Origin: Alcanivorax sp.
GTDB lineage: Bacteria > Pseudomonadota > Gammaproteobacteria > Pseudomonadales > Alcanivoracaceae
Reading direction: 5' to 3'
DNA: 64,000 bases
NCBI RefSeq assembly: GCF_019431375.1
Contig: NZ_CP080267.1
Span: 3,463,501 to 3,527,500 of the forward strand
Made by a program: the position numbers and the translations under genes. Below the pieces are notes generated by a model that did not search any database, was not told the origin of the DNA, and saw only the letters and a program-made list of their open reading frames with translations. This document shows, in pieces, positions 34,557 through 43,352 of the stretch (position 1 is the stretch's first letter; every line of letters starts with the position of its first letter).

Positions 34557-35045
34557 ATGAAGAGCATAAATCAAAAACAACGGGGCTTTACGATTGTCGA
34601 GGCGATGGTGGCGATTGTCATTATGGGGGTCCTGATCGCGATGGTCGCTCCGTCTTTCCGGATGCTGACTGCGGACTCTGCGGTTCGCTCCTGCACCATG
34701 GATCTGGTCGCGGCACTTAACACTGCCCGTGCGGATGCAGTGAATCTGCGCCGTACTGTCAGTGTGGAAGCCGTGGATGGAACCACTACAGGAAATGAGT
34801 GGGGAGCTGGTGGTTGGACCCTTGAGTATGCGGGATCCACAGAATCAAAAACTTTTGATCCCTGTGAGAACGCTACGCTGACAGAAGCGGATGGCACCAC
34901 GACGGTGACGTTTGATCTTCAGGGGCGGACCCCGGCTGCACTGACTTTTCAGGTTTGTCATGCGAAAGGGGAAGTGACGGGGCGCCAGATTGGGGTAGGG
35001 CGCACCGGCTTGTTGAAAAATGAAGATTTTGACGGGTGCAGCTGA
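34557..35045 (+). CDS. fimU: Minor pilin, GspH/FimT family (FimU)
   Basis: 162 aa from ATG 34557. Type IV prepilin leader with cleavage before Phe in QRG|FTIVEAMVAIVIMGVLI, then a GspH-type globular domain with two C-terminal cysteines. FimU primes pilus assembly with PilV, PilW and PilX. No clear Shine-Dalgarno; a TTG at 34545 is an alternative start. First gene of a six-gene operon whose order matches fimU-pilVWXY1-pilE of Pseudomonas. Confidence 0.85.
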   Translation: MKSINQKQRGFTIVEAMVAIVIMGVLIAMVAPSFRMLTADSAVRSCTMDLVAALNTARADAVNLRRTVSVEAVDGTTTGNEWGAGGWTLEYAGSTESKTFDPCENATLTEADGTTTVTFDLQGRTPAALTFQVCHAKGEVTGRQIGVGRTGLLKNEDFDGCS

Positions 35046-35548
35046 TGACGAAAGTGAAGTCAATGCAGATTCGCCAGGCTGGCGTGGGGATGTTGGAAGT
35101 GCTTGTGGCGCTTCTGGTGCTGAGTATCGGGGTGCTTGGTTACGCCGGTCTCCAGCTCCGGGCGCTGGATTCTACGGACGAAACCTATATGCGCTCCCAG
35201 GCAATGGCGATTGCCCAGGATGCGGTTGAAAGGATGATGGCGAACCCCGGTTCATCCACGGTTTACCAGACCGAGTCCAACTGGAGCGGCGATCCGGCTG
35301 CCACGTTACCCGATACATGCTGGAACAGTGATTGTACTGCCAGTGCCATGGCGACCTGGGATATAGCTCAGCTCAAATGGTATGCCAATGACCTCCTCTC
35401 GCAAGGTGTGGTTCGTGTTGAAGACTGCAAGGGCAGTTCTGCTCAGTGTGTGCTGGTGGCCTGGGGCGGCGAATCTCTGGATAACTGCCAGGATGCAAAT
35501 CAGGTTGTCAGCGAAGCTGACTGTGTGGTCCTGGAGGTGCGCACATGA
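35045..35548 (+). CDS. pilV: Minor pilin PilV
   Basis: 167 aa from ATG 35045, which overlaps the fimU stop (TGATG). Prepilin leader QAG|VGMLEVLVALLVLSIGVLG, a typical PilV pattern (Gly-Val-Gly-Met-Leu-Glu), four cysteines in the C-terminal half. Assembles in the pilus tip complex and overlaps pilW by 4 bp. Confidence 0.88.
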   Translation: MTKVKSMQIRQAGVGMLEVLVALLVLSIGVLGYAGLQLRALDSTDETYMRSQAMAIAQDAVERMMANPGSSTVYQTESNWSGDPAATLPDTCWNSDCTASAMATWDIAQLKWYANDLLSQGVVRVEDCKGSSAQCVLVAWGGESLDNCQDANQVVSEADCVVLEVRT

Positions 35549-36345
35549 TGCGTTCGAAACAGCAAGGGTTCAGTCTTGTCGAGCTGATGGTCGCATTGCT
35601 GCTCGGTACGTTGATCACCGCAGCAGCAGTGCAGATGTTTATCACTAATCAGCGCTCTTTTCGCCTGCAGCAAACCATGAGTGAAGTGCAGGAAACCGGC
35701 CGTTTTGCCGCTGAGTTGATGTCTAAAGAATTGCGCATGGCGGGCCTGACTCGAGCTGATGGTACGGAATCTGGAGGTGTCATCGTCGCCAGTAGCTATG
35801 AAGGCGGCACGGGAGCTACTGACAACGATGAGCTGCGTTTTCGCTTCTTCGGCACCATGGATTGTGAAGGTGATCTTTACACGGGGGCAAATGATGATGC
35901 CCTGATAGAGAATCGCTATTCCGTTAACGCAGACGGCGACCTGGTTTGTGTGGGTCTAATCGATGCCAATGATGATCTGGCTTTTAGTGGCGGTGAAGTG
36001 GATACCGATGGCGTCACTCTGGTCAGTAATGTGGACAGTTTTCAGGTTCAGTACGGTGTGGACAGGGCAATGACCGCAGGGGCCACGGCAGACGATGGTG
36101 TGCCCTATGCCGGCAACTATCGCAGAGCCGACCAGGTTGCCGCAGGGGATCTGATTGTTAGTGTGCGGATCGGTTTGCTGGTAAGGGCATCCCGCGACAG
36201 TGATGTTCAGAGCGAAACGCCAAGAGGCTTTACCGTGCTGGACAATGAGTTGAGCGGTGGTGCAGCGCCTCTGGATGTGCAGGCGGTACGACGGTTGTTT
36301 ATTCGCACAATCAAACTTCGTAATTACAGATGGGATTCCGTGTAG
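35545..36345 (+). CDS. pilW: Minor pilin PilW
   Basis: 266 aa, prepilin leader KQQG|FSLVELMVALLLGTLI followed by QMFITNQRSFRLQQTMSEVQETGRFA, the PilW pattern. Aspartate-rich middle region. Tip-complex minor pilin; its stop abuts the pilX start without a gap. Confidence 0.9.
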   Translation: MMRSKQQGFSLVELMVALLLGTLITAAAVQMFITNQRSFRLQQTMSEVQETGRFAAELMSKELRMAGLTRADGTESGGVIVASSYEGGTGATDNDELRFRFFGTMDCEGDLYTGANDDALIENRYSVNADGDLVCVGLIDANDDLAFSGGEVDTDGVTLVSNVDSFQVQYGVDRAMTAGATADDGVPYAGNYRRADQVAAGDLIVSVRIGLLVRASRDSDVQSETPRGFTVLDNELSGGAAPLDVQAVRRLFIRTIKLRNYRWDSV

Positions 36346-36924
36346 ATGAAAACTGCAGCCCAACTTTTACATCGAAGAAAACAGGATGGCATGGCGTTAT
36401 TCATCGCTCTGCTTCTGTTGGTGGTGATTTCCATTCTGGGTGTCTCCGCCATGCGTATGTCGCTGTTCAATGCTCGAATCACCACCGGGTCTCAGGTGAG
36501 CGCCATGACATTTCAGGCAGGTGAAACTGCATTGCAGTCCATGTTTGAAGAGGCCCTGAATGCGGATGAGGGTGGACAGAATAACGTCATCCTCAGGGCA
36601 CTAACTAGCCGTTTCTCCGAGGGGAAATTCGAGATACAGCACCGCTGTGTGACTGCGGATGACCCTTACCAGAGCGGTGCCTGCGGTGCATCAGACTACA
36701 TGGACTCGCGCAGCCTGCTGAAATCCTCGTCTCGGACGGTGGCAAAAAACAATATCCGTAATATCGCTGGGAACTCCATCACCACGACGGGGGCGGGCGG
36801 TACCACGGTTGTCTGGTATGACTTTGTGACGGTAGCCAAGGGCGACATGGAAGATCTGGAAGTGGAAAGTCACAGTGTCCAGGAATTCTCCCGCAAGGGG
36901 CTATACATGAGCGGCAACTTCTAG
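36346..36924 (+). CDS. pilX: Minor pilin PilX
   Basis: 192 aa. Leader QDG|MALFIALLLLVVISILGVSAMRMS; PilX proteins use Met/Val/Ala in place of Phe after cleavage, and lack Glu5 as here. Then NARITTGSQVSAMTFQAGETAL and two cysteines. Interacts with PilY1, the next gene. A paralogue is at 60691-61239. Confidence 0.9.
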   Translation: MKTAAQLLHRRKQDGMALFIALLLLVVISILGVSAMRMSLFNARITTGSQVSAMTFQAGETALQSMFEEALNADEGGQNNVILRALTSRFSEGKFEIQHRCVTADDPYQSGACGASDYMDSRSLLKSSSRTVAKNNIRNIAGNSITTTGAGGTTVVWYDFVTVAKGDMEDLEVESHSVQEFSRKGLYMSGNF

Positions 36925-36948
36925 GTTGCGCGGGTGGGGAGACAAAAA

Positions 36949-39900
36949 ATGAATATTTTTAAACGAACCGGTTGTTACTTCGGCCTTGGCGCGGCCATTT
37001 TTCTCAGTGTGCCTGGTTTGCATGCCGATGACACTGAAGTTTATCTGCAGGGCATTCCTGCTGGTAGCAGTAATAACATCATGATGATGATCGATACTGC
37101 AGGCGCCGGTAACTCTGGCGATATCATCGAAAACATTGCTGCTGCCCTGAACCGTGTGATCGACCGAACTGCGTCCAGTACTAACATGGGGTTATCCCGC
37201 TACTATGCGGGCGGCCAGCCGGGAGGGTCCTATGTGGCCTATCCGGTCACCCCGTTGCTTAATACCGCAGGCACCCAGTTGACCAGTCTGGCTATTACCG
37301 GGGATGGTGATGCCTACCAGGCAAGCAGTAGTGATGCCATTGTTATTGGGGATGCGGAGGTCAAGGTTGTGGGGGGCGATGGCAGTACCCGCCACGGTTT
37401 TGTTTTCAATCCGGTGGCGGTGCCTCGCCATGCCTCCATTACCAATGCCTACATTGAACTTCACTCCTCCTTTCCGGTCAGCGGCGCTGCAGTGAGCCTG
37501 CTACATGATGATGTAGATCTGGCCCAGCCTTTTTCTGCCAGCAATGATCTGTTTGCCGCTGGCTGGACAGAGTCGGTCATTACCAAGGTAACCGGCCAGG
37601 ATAACCGCACCTACAATACGGGTGCCGAGTGGGATACCAAAGTCGAGAAAGTTGACACCTACACCATTCGTATTCCATTAACCCCAGTCATGCAGGATAT
37701 GGTCAGCCGGGCGGCCTGGTGTGGCAATGAAACCATCGGCCTTGGCTTTATGCGCTCGGATTCCTCTTTTACCTACTACGCCTCCGAGGCGAATGGACAG
37801 TTGCTTCCGGATGGCGTGACCCCAGTGAAAGCGCCTTCCCTACATGTCGAGTGGGACCCCACAAGCATGGTGGTGGGCGCTGGCCTGTCTGGTGACGATG
37901 CATTGTCCTGTATGGGGGGCGAGCATCGCGATCCTTCCCAAACCGATAATGATGCGATCGAGTTACTGTCCGGCGGCACCTTGTTCAGTGACCGTCCCTT
38001 CCTGGTAGGTGATGCAGGCAATCTGGATACCGTATCCACCTCCAAGAAAGCCACCAACCCGAATGGCAGTAAGGAAGCGGTTTCTTCCGGTTCTTATATG
38101 GCAGCGTTGAGAATGCCCCAGTTTGGTCTTCAAAGCGGGGATGTGATCAGCAACGCCAGGCTCTACCTCAATGCCATGGAGGTTTCCGGCAATGGTAAAT
38201 TGGTCATTGATGCGATCAATGGGGATGCCCAGCCGTTTGACAGTGATGGCAGTATTTCTGCTCAGGGCACCCTGGGTGCCAGCGTTGAGTATTCATTAAC
38301 GGCTGGCCAGCAGGGTTACTTTGAGGTAGATGTGACCGACATGGTCAACAAGGTGCTGGCAACCTCAGGGTGGACGGCAGGCAGCAATCTTGGCTTTGTG
38401 CTGAAAAGTTCTGCGCCGGATTCCTTCTCGGTGCGTCTGGGAGGTATGGATGACGGTGTCGCCAGTGCCGCATACATGAAATTTGATGCCCTCGCTGCCA
38501 GTACTTCCAGCTTCCTTCCTTCTTCTCGAGATGCGCTGAAGGAGCAGGTGGCATTGCTGGCCAGTGCCAAGGGTGGGGGTAAGCCTGATACTGCCACCAG
38601 TCTGCTGGACATGGGTTCCTACATGCATGGCCATGTACCCATCACTGGGGCGGATTATTATAAAAGCAATGAGGGCACCGAGCCGGCCGATACCTATGCG
38701 GATGATATTTTCGATGCCCGGTATACCAGCTATCGATTGCCGCCCAGCGCTGCAGATCAGTGCTCACGCAGTCATATCATCATGATGGCCGGCAAGAGCC
38801 CCAACGATCGAAAGACTGCGCAGGATAACGTTTCCAAGGCGACCGAAGGCGTCGTCAAGGGCTCTGATCCTGACTGCCCGGGAACAGACGACTACACCTG
38901 TTCTGCCACGTATGCCAAGTGGCTGGCGAACCCGGTGGATCCGGCGGATCGTGTGCCGGTGGTGACCCACATTGTCGGTTTTCAGCTAACAGACACTGAG
39001 ACTGAGGGTTATTCCCGTATTGCCGAAGCATCGGGGGGCTTCTATGTGCCGGCGTCGAATGTGGACGAGGTCGAGACGGCGTTTTCCGAAATCATAGACC
39101 GCATTACGGTGGAAAATGCCTCTTTGGCTGCGCCGGGTGTGGCAGTTAACCAGTTGAACCGTTTCCAGCATCTGGATCAGCTGTACTACTCCGTATTCAA
39201 ACCGGATTTCCTGACACAGTGGAAAGGTAACCTGAAGCGTTACCGTCTCGAGTTTGCCAGCTCTGGCCCTAGAATTGTCGATGCAACTGGTGCCGTGGCC
39301 ACCGACGACACGACAGGCTTCTTCAAGGATGAGTCGAAGAGTTTCTGGTCTGATTCCGTGGATGGCAATCTGGCGGTAATGGGTGGTGCCCGGGGCGAGA
39401 TCGACAACGGTAGTACCACTCGCAAGCTATATTACTTTGCGGGTACCGAGAGCAACCTTGAGCCTTCCGGCAGCATCGATGCAACCTCATTCGGCAGTGG
39501 TGAGGGGCTAACGCTGATGGATGATACCAATCAGCCCTCTGCAGCCCAGATGAACCTGGCAGACGCCGCCGACCAGCCGGAAGCGCTGACCTTCCTCAAG
39601 TTCTCATGGGGCGACCCCCTGCACAGTGAGCCACGTTTGGTGACTTATGAAGTGGACACTGCCAATAATACTCAGGACAACGTGGTTTTCGTCGGCACAA
39701 ACGATGGCATTCTTCATGCTGTGGATGCGGATGATGGCAGTGAGCGCTTCTCTTTTATTCCTCCTGATGAGCTGGCCAAGACCGGGGCGAGAATGGAGAA
39801 CGAGAAGCTGTTGCCCATGGACTACCCCCGTTCCACTTACGGACTGGATGCGACCTGGACTCCCTGGCGCCGGGTGGAAGGTTCAAATCTGAACGTCTAT

Positions 39901-41235
39901 ATGTTCGGTGGGCAGCGTCGCGGTGGACGTAACATGTATGCTCTGGATGTGACGGATGCGGATGCGACACCCGACCCTCGTCTGTTGTGGCGAATCCAGG
40001 GTGGAACCACATCCGGTTTTGATGACCTGGGGCAGACCTGGTCCAGCCCGACGCTGTCGCAGATCAAGATTAATGGTAAAGCGGTGCCGGTACTGATCTT
40101 CGGTGGTGGTTACGATGATGCAAGCCACGATACGGCGGGCACGTCATCCTCCGGTGATAGCATGGGCAATGCCATCTATATGGTGAATGCTACCAACGGC
40201 AAGCTTATCTGGAGCGCCTCGGATGCCAGTAGTAATTCCGGGGCTGCATCCCACGACACTGTAAGCAATATGAAGTGGAGCATTCCTTCTGACGTGGCTG
40301 CAGTGGATCTGGATGTGGATGGCTTTATTGATGCCCTTTATGCCACTGATCTGGGTGGGCAAATCTTCCGGGTAGATCTGAATATGGATAATACCGGAGC
40401 GGGTAGCCTGGTGCGTCGCGTTGAGACCCTTGCCTCCCTGGGGTACGCGGAGTCCTCCTCCTATGGTGATCACCGACGTTTTTATGCCTCTGTGACTGCC
40501 TCGCTGGCTTACGATAGTTCCGACAACCCCTTCCTGCAGGTGGTGGTTGGTTCGGGTTATCGGGCGCATCCTCTTGAAAAGAATGCGACTCAGGATCGTA
40601 TCTTCATGGTGGAGGACACGGACATCTTCAAGGCGCAGAAATCCGGGTATACGTCATCTGGAACAGTGGGTTCTTCCGACCTGGTGGATGTGACCAGTAA
40701 CCTCTCTCCCTCTGCAGGAGATCTCTCCAAACGAGGTTGGTATATCAACCTGGACAAGGCGAACGGGGAGAAGGTGCTGGATGCTGCCGCTATTCTGGAT
40801 GGTGTCATCTATCTCACGGCCTACGTGCCTACCGACCTCTCCTCGCGTTCGGATTGTGCTCCGGTGCAGGGGCGCACCCGCCTTTACACTATCAATGTGA
40901 ACGATGCGTCGCCGGCAGGGGATGCAAATAACGATGGAACTGTGGATGGCTCGGACCGTATTGAGGAGAGTGCGCTCATTGGTCTGGGTGGGGGTGCAAC
41001 GGTCGTTGTGGGGGGGGAAGATCCGCCCACTGATCCGGATGAAACCGATGATGATGGCTATGATTCGGCCTGCGAGAGTGGTTCCCAGATCGCGATTCTG
41101 GTGGGTACTTCCGTCCGTTCGGGTGGTTTTATGAAAGGCTGTGGTCTGAAGAAGACCCGCTGGTATCAGGTAGACAGTGATGCGGAGGCGGATGCGGTTA
41201 TCCAGGCGGAGAACCCCAGCCCGACAACGCCATAA
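36949..41235 (+). CDS. pilY1: Type IV pilus tip adhesin PilY1, MIDAS-degenerate form
   Basis: 1428 aa from ATG 36949 (GGGGAGAC 7 nt upstream). Signal peptide ends GLHA. An N-terminal von Willebrand A-like region is interrupted by about 500 residues of beta-sandwich-like modules; its metal site reads DTAGAG (49-54) instead of DxSxS, and the usual TDG position reads AGK (614-616). The C-terminal beta-propeller keeps a calcium site DLDVDGFID (D1120, D1122, D1124, D1128), and a second Asp-rich loop DANNDGTVDGSD lies near 1325. A G8 run at 41010-41017 codes for Gly-Gly 72 codons before the stop. Exported pilus-tip protein acting with PilX. Confidence 0.9.
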   Translation: MNIFKRTGCYFGLGAAIFLSVPGLHADDTEVYLQGIPAGSSNNIMMMIDTAGAGNSGDIIENIAAALNRVIDRTASSTNMGLSRYYAGGQPGGSYVAYPVTPLLNTAGTQLTSLAITGDGDAYQASSSDAIVIGDAEVKVVGGDGSTRHGFVFNPVAVPRHASITNAYIELHSSFPVSGAAVSLLHDDVDLAQPFSASNDLFAAGWTESVITKVTGQDNRTYNTGAEWDTKVEKVDTYTIRIPLTPVMQDMVSRAAWCGNETIGLGFMRSDSSFTYYASEANGQLLPDGVTPVKAPSLHVEWDPTSMVVGAGLSGDDALSCMGGEHRDPSQTDNDAIELLSGGTLFSDRPFLVGDAGNLDTVSTSKKATNPNGSKEAVSSGSYMAALRMPQFGLQSGDVISNARLYLNAMEVSGNGKLVIDAINGDAQPFDSDGSISAQGTLGASVEYSLTAGQQGYFEVDVTDMVNKVLATSGWTAGSNLGFVLKSSAPDSFSVRLGGMDDGVASAAYMKFDALAASTSSFLPSSRDALKEQVALLASAKGGGKPDTATSLLDMGSYMHGHVPITGADYYKSNEGTEPADTYADDIFDARYTSYRLPPSAADQCSRSHIIMMAGKSPNDRKTAQDNVSKATEGVVKGSDPDCPGTDDYTCSATYAKWLANPVDPADRVPVVTHIVGFQLTDTETEGYSRIAEASGGFYVPASNVDEVETAFSEIIDRITVENASLAAPGVAVNQLNRFQHLDQLYYSVFKPDFLTQWKGNLKRYRLEFASSGPRIVDATGAVATDDTTGFFKDESKSFWSDSVDGNLAVMGGARGEIDNGSTTRKLYYFAGTESNLEPSGSIDATSFGSGEGLTLMDDTNQPSAAQMNLADAADQPEALTFLKFSWGDPLHSEPRLVTYEVDTANNTQDNVVFVGTNDGILHAVDADDGSERFSFIPPDELAKTGARMENEKLLPMDYPRSTYGLDATWTPWRRVEGSNLNVYMFGGQRRGGRNMYALDVTDADATPDPRLLWRIQGGTTSGFDDLGQTWSSPTLSQIKINGKAVPVLIFGGGYDDASHDTAGTSSSGDSMGNAIYMVNATNGKLIWSASDASSNSGAASHDTVSNMKWSIPSDVAAVDLDVDGFIDALYATDLGGQIFRVDLNMDNTGAGSLVRRVETLASLGYAESSSYGDHRRFYASVTASLAYDSSDNPFLQVVVGSGYRAHPLEKNATQDRIFMVEDTDIFKAQKSGYTSSGTVGSSDLVDVTSNLSPSAGDLSKRGWYINLDKANGEKVLDAAAILDGVIYLTAYVPTDLSSRSDCAPVQGRTRLYTINVNDASPAGDANNDGTVDGSDRIEESALIGLGGGATVVVGGEDPPTDPDETDDDGYDSACESGSQIAILVGTSVRSGGFMKGCGLKKTRWYQVDSDAEADAVIQAENPSPTTP

Positions 41236-41280
41236 ACAAAATAAATACGCTTGGGGGCAAAAGCCCCCTTCGGGGTTGAT

Positions 41281-41703
41281 ATGCAGAATAGAAACAGACA
41301 GACAGGTTTTACCCTGATTGAGTTGCTTATTACAGTGATGATAGTGGCTATTCTGGCTGCGATTGCCTATCCGTCATACACCAATCATGTTCGTAATACG
41401 GTTGAGGCCAAAGTGCGTGGTGATCTGATGGATCTGGCTGCATCTCAGGAGCGCTGGCGATCCCAGAACTTCAAATACACTAACTCTCTCACCAAATTGG
41501 GGTCGTCTCTGGCCAGTGACGAGAAGTACACAGTGACGATTACTTTGGCTAATGGCGACCAGACCTATGAAGCGTTGGCGACGCCAAAGAGCGGTTCTAT
41601 TGTTGCGGGGGAGGTGTCATTCAAGATTAATCAGGATAGTGATACCTGTTTCGGAACGGGTGGCTGCACGATTGGCACCGATGATCCCTGGAGCAAGCGC
41701 TGA
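41281..41703 (+). CDS. pilE: Minor pilin PilE
   Basis: 140 aa. Leader RQTG|FTLIELLITVMIVAILAAIAYPSYTNHV, the standard type IVa pilin N-terminus with Glu5; a Cys pair near the C-terminus (CFGTGGC). Last gene of the fimU operon. A GGGGGC-AAAA-GCCCCC hairpin (41253-41268) lies between pilY1 and pilE, without a T tract; it may reduce read-through. No pilY2 gene is present. Confidence 0.88.
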   Translation: MQNRNRQTGFTLIELLITVMIVAILAAIAYPSYTNHVRNTVEAKVRGDLMDLAASQERWRSQNFKYTNSLTKLGSSLASDEKYTVTITLANGDQTYEALATPKSGSIVAGEVSFKINQDSDTCFGTGGCTIGTDDPWSKR

Positions 41704-41724
41704 CGATGGTTTTTTCCTGCCCGG

Positions 41725-42240
41725 TTACGGAGTAACCGGGCAGCTCCCCTTCGGTATACTGCTTTCCACTCTTGGCCGACCCACCCAGTTAACCACCACT
41801 CGTTTGCCAACATCCTTCAGGCAGACGTAAAAGCTCCCGTTCTGGTAGTACCCTTTGCCAGTGGCTTTGTATCGAAACCAGGGTTTGCCCCGGAAACTTT
41901 TCCACTGCCATTGAATTTGTTTTGTGTCACCGGTTTCCGCGACAATGTTCTCCCCTGTGTCATGTTTCAGATTCTTGTTGCTGTCGTGGAAAGCCATCAG
42001 CCCCGGCCCCGGGCTATGGCCATTGCAGTCACTGTTCTTGATGCAGATCACGATGTCGCCTTGCACAAGGCTGCTGCTACGGGCTTGTAACATTAATGCC
42101 AGTGTATCATTGGCGGCTGCGGCCAGCCGCTGATTGGTGACGAGTTGTTGCAGTGAGGGCAGGGAGAGGGATAGTACTAGCCCCATTATGATCAGCGAGA
42201 CCATAAGCTCCATCAGTGTTGTGCCGGTTTCTCTTTTCAT
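41725..42240 (-). CDS. fimT: GspH/FimT family pseudopilin (FimT)
   Basis: 171 aa. Prepilin leader RETG|TTLMELMVSLIIMGLVLSLSLPSLQQL with Thr after cleavage, GspH-type domain, Cys pair in VICIKNSDC and C-terminal Cys. FimT homologues can bind DNA for natural transformation; the basic C-terminal tail (WVGRPRVESSIPKGSC) fits that. It stands alone, convergent with pilE and divergent from thiO. A hairpin GCCCGGTTAC/GTAACCGGGC overlaps its 3' end. Confidence 0.8.
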   Translation of the reverse strand: MKRETGTTLMELMVSLIIMGLVLSLSLPSLQQLVTNQRLAAAANDTLALMLQARSSSLVQGDIVICIKNSDCNGHSPGPGLMAFHDSNKNLKHDTGENIVAETGDTKQIQWQWKSFRGKPWFRYKATGKGYYQNGSFYVCLKDVGKRVVVNWVGRPRVESSIPKGSCPVTP

Positions 42241-42329
42241 TCTTCATGCTCTGATGCCTGAACAGGCAGCATAGACAGCACATTGTCATGGTGGCATAGA
42301 TAAATTTCGCAAGACGGTGTAGGGCAGTT

Positions 42330-43352
42330 ATGACAAAGCATGTAGCCGATGTAGCAGTGGTCGGGGCAGGAGTGCTGGGGCTTTTGTCCGCCCTGGAGTT
42401 GAATCGTCGGGGCAGGCAGGTCACGGTGTTTCACGACGAGCCGGCTCGCAATCCAGCTTCTTGGGCTGGCGGCGGAATTCTTTCGCCACTTTTCCCCTGG
42501 CGGTATTCTGATGCGCTAACCCTTCTGACTCGGAATGCGGTGCAGGATTATCAGGCGCTGGCCGGTATGCTGGAGGTGGACTTCCAGGTAGTTCCACAGG
42601 GATTGCTGGCGGTGACGGATGAAACCCATCAAGTCACAGACTGGTGTCGCCGTCACGAAGTGACTTGCGAGCGCCACCCGCTTGGTTGGTTCTTGCCTGA
42701 ACTGGGTTCTGTGCGTAATCCATGGTTGATTGATCGGCTCAGGGAGGCGCTGGGGAAACGTGGTGTCAACATAGCGGCTGAGAAGGTCACCGGCCTTGAA
42801 GAAGCCGGGGATGGATTGAATGTGGTGACAGCGGCAAGCAAGCACCCGTTCGATGCGGTTGTAGTTGCAGCGGGGGCTTGGTCGGCTCCACTGTTGATTC
42901 CCTGGGGGGTGACGTTGCCGGTGACTCCTGTGAAAGGGCAAATGCTGTTGTGGGATCTGGGTGAGGATTGCCCCGATACGGTCTGGCTCAGCGATTCCGG
43001 TTATTTCATTCCCCGTGGCGAGGGACTCTGTCTGTTTGGTTCTACAATGGAGCCGTCTTTCGAGACAAGTCTTCCTACCAGGGAGGGGTATGAGAGCCTA
43101 TGCGAAAACGCCTTGCGGCTGAAACCATCGCTGGCGGGAAAAACGCCTTTGGCTGTATGGGCAGGACTTAGGCCCGGTAACATGAGAGACGAGCCGTATA
43201 TCTTTCCCGTGGATTCGCAACAACGCCTGTGGGTCAACACGGGGCACTTTCGTAATGGGCTGGTGGCAGCCCCTGCTAGTGCTCGGTTACTGGCACAATG
43301 GATGTGTGGGGAGCCACTGGAGTTCGATCCATCGCCCTACGGAGCTCCCTGA
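42330..43352 (+). CDS. thiO: FAD-dependent glycine oxidase-like protein (ThiO)
   Basis: 340 aa DAO family flavoprotein. GAGVLGLLSALELNRRG (13-29) is the FAD Rossmann motif; SWAGGGILSPL follows, and the C-terminal WAGLRPG and HFRNGLVAAPASARLL are shared with ThiO, which oxidises glycine to iminoglycine for thiamine thiazole synthesis. No other thi gene is nearby; the location next to fimT and pilR is the same as for the D-amino acid oxidase gene in Pseudomonas. Its stop directly abuts that of pilR. Confidence 0.8.
   Translation: MTKHVADVAVVGAGVLGLLSALELNRRGRQVTVFHDEPARNPASWAGGGILSPLFPWRYSDALTLLTRNAVQDYQALAGMLEVDFQVVPQGLLAVTDETHQVTDWCRRHEVTCERHPLGWFLPELGSVRNPWLIDRLREALGKRGVNIAAEKVTGLEEAGDGLNVVTAASKHPFDAVVVAAGAWSAPLLIPWGVTLPVTPVKGQMLLWDLGEDCPDTVWLSDSGYFIPRGEGLCLFGSTMEPSFETSLPTREGYESLCENALRLKPSLAGKTPLAVWAGLRPGNMRDEPYIFPVDSQQRLWVNTGHFRNGLVAAPASARLLAQWMCGEPLEFDPSPYGAP

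Noticed and set aside
41717..41744. GC-rich hairpin between pilE and fimT as a bidirectional terminator
   Set aside because: Stem is strong but neither strand has a following T tract; only noted with fimT.
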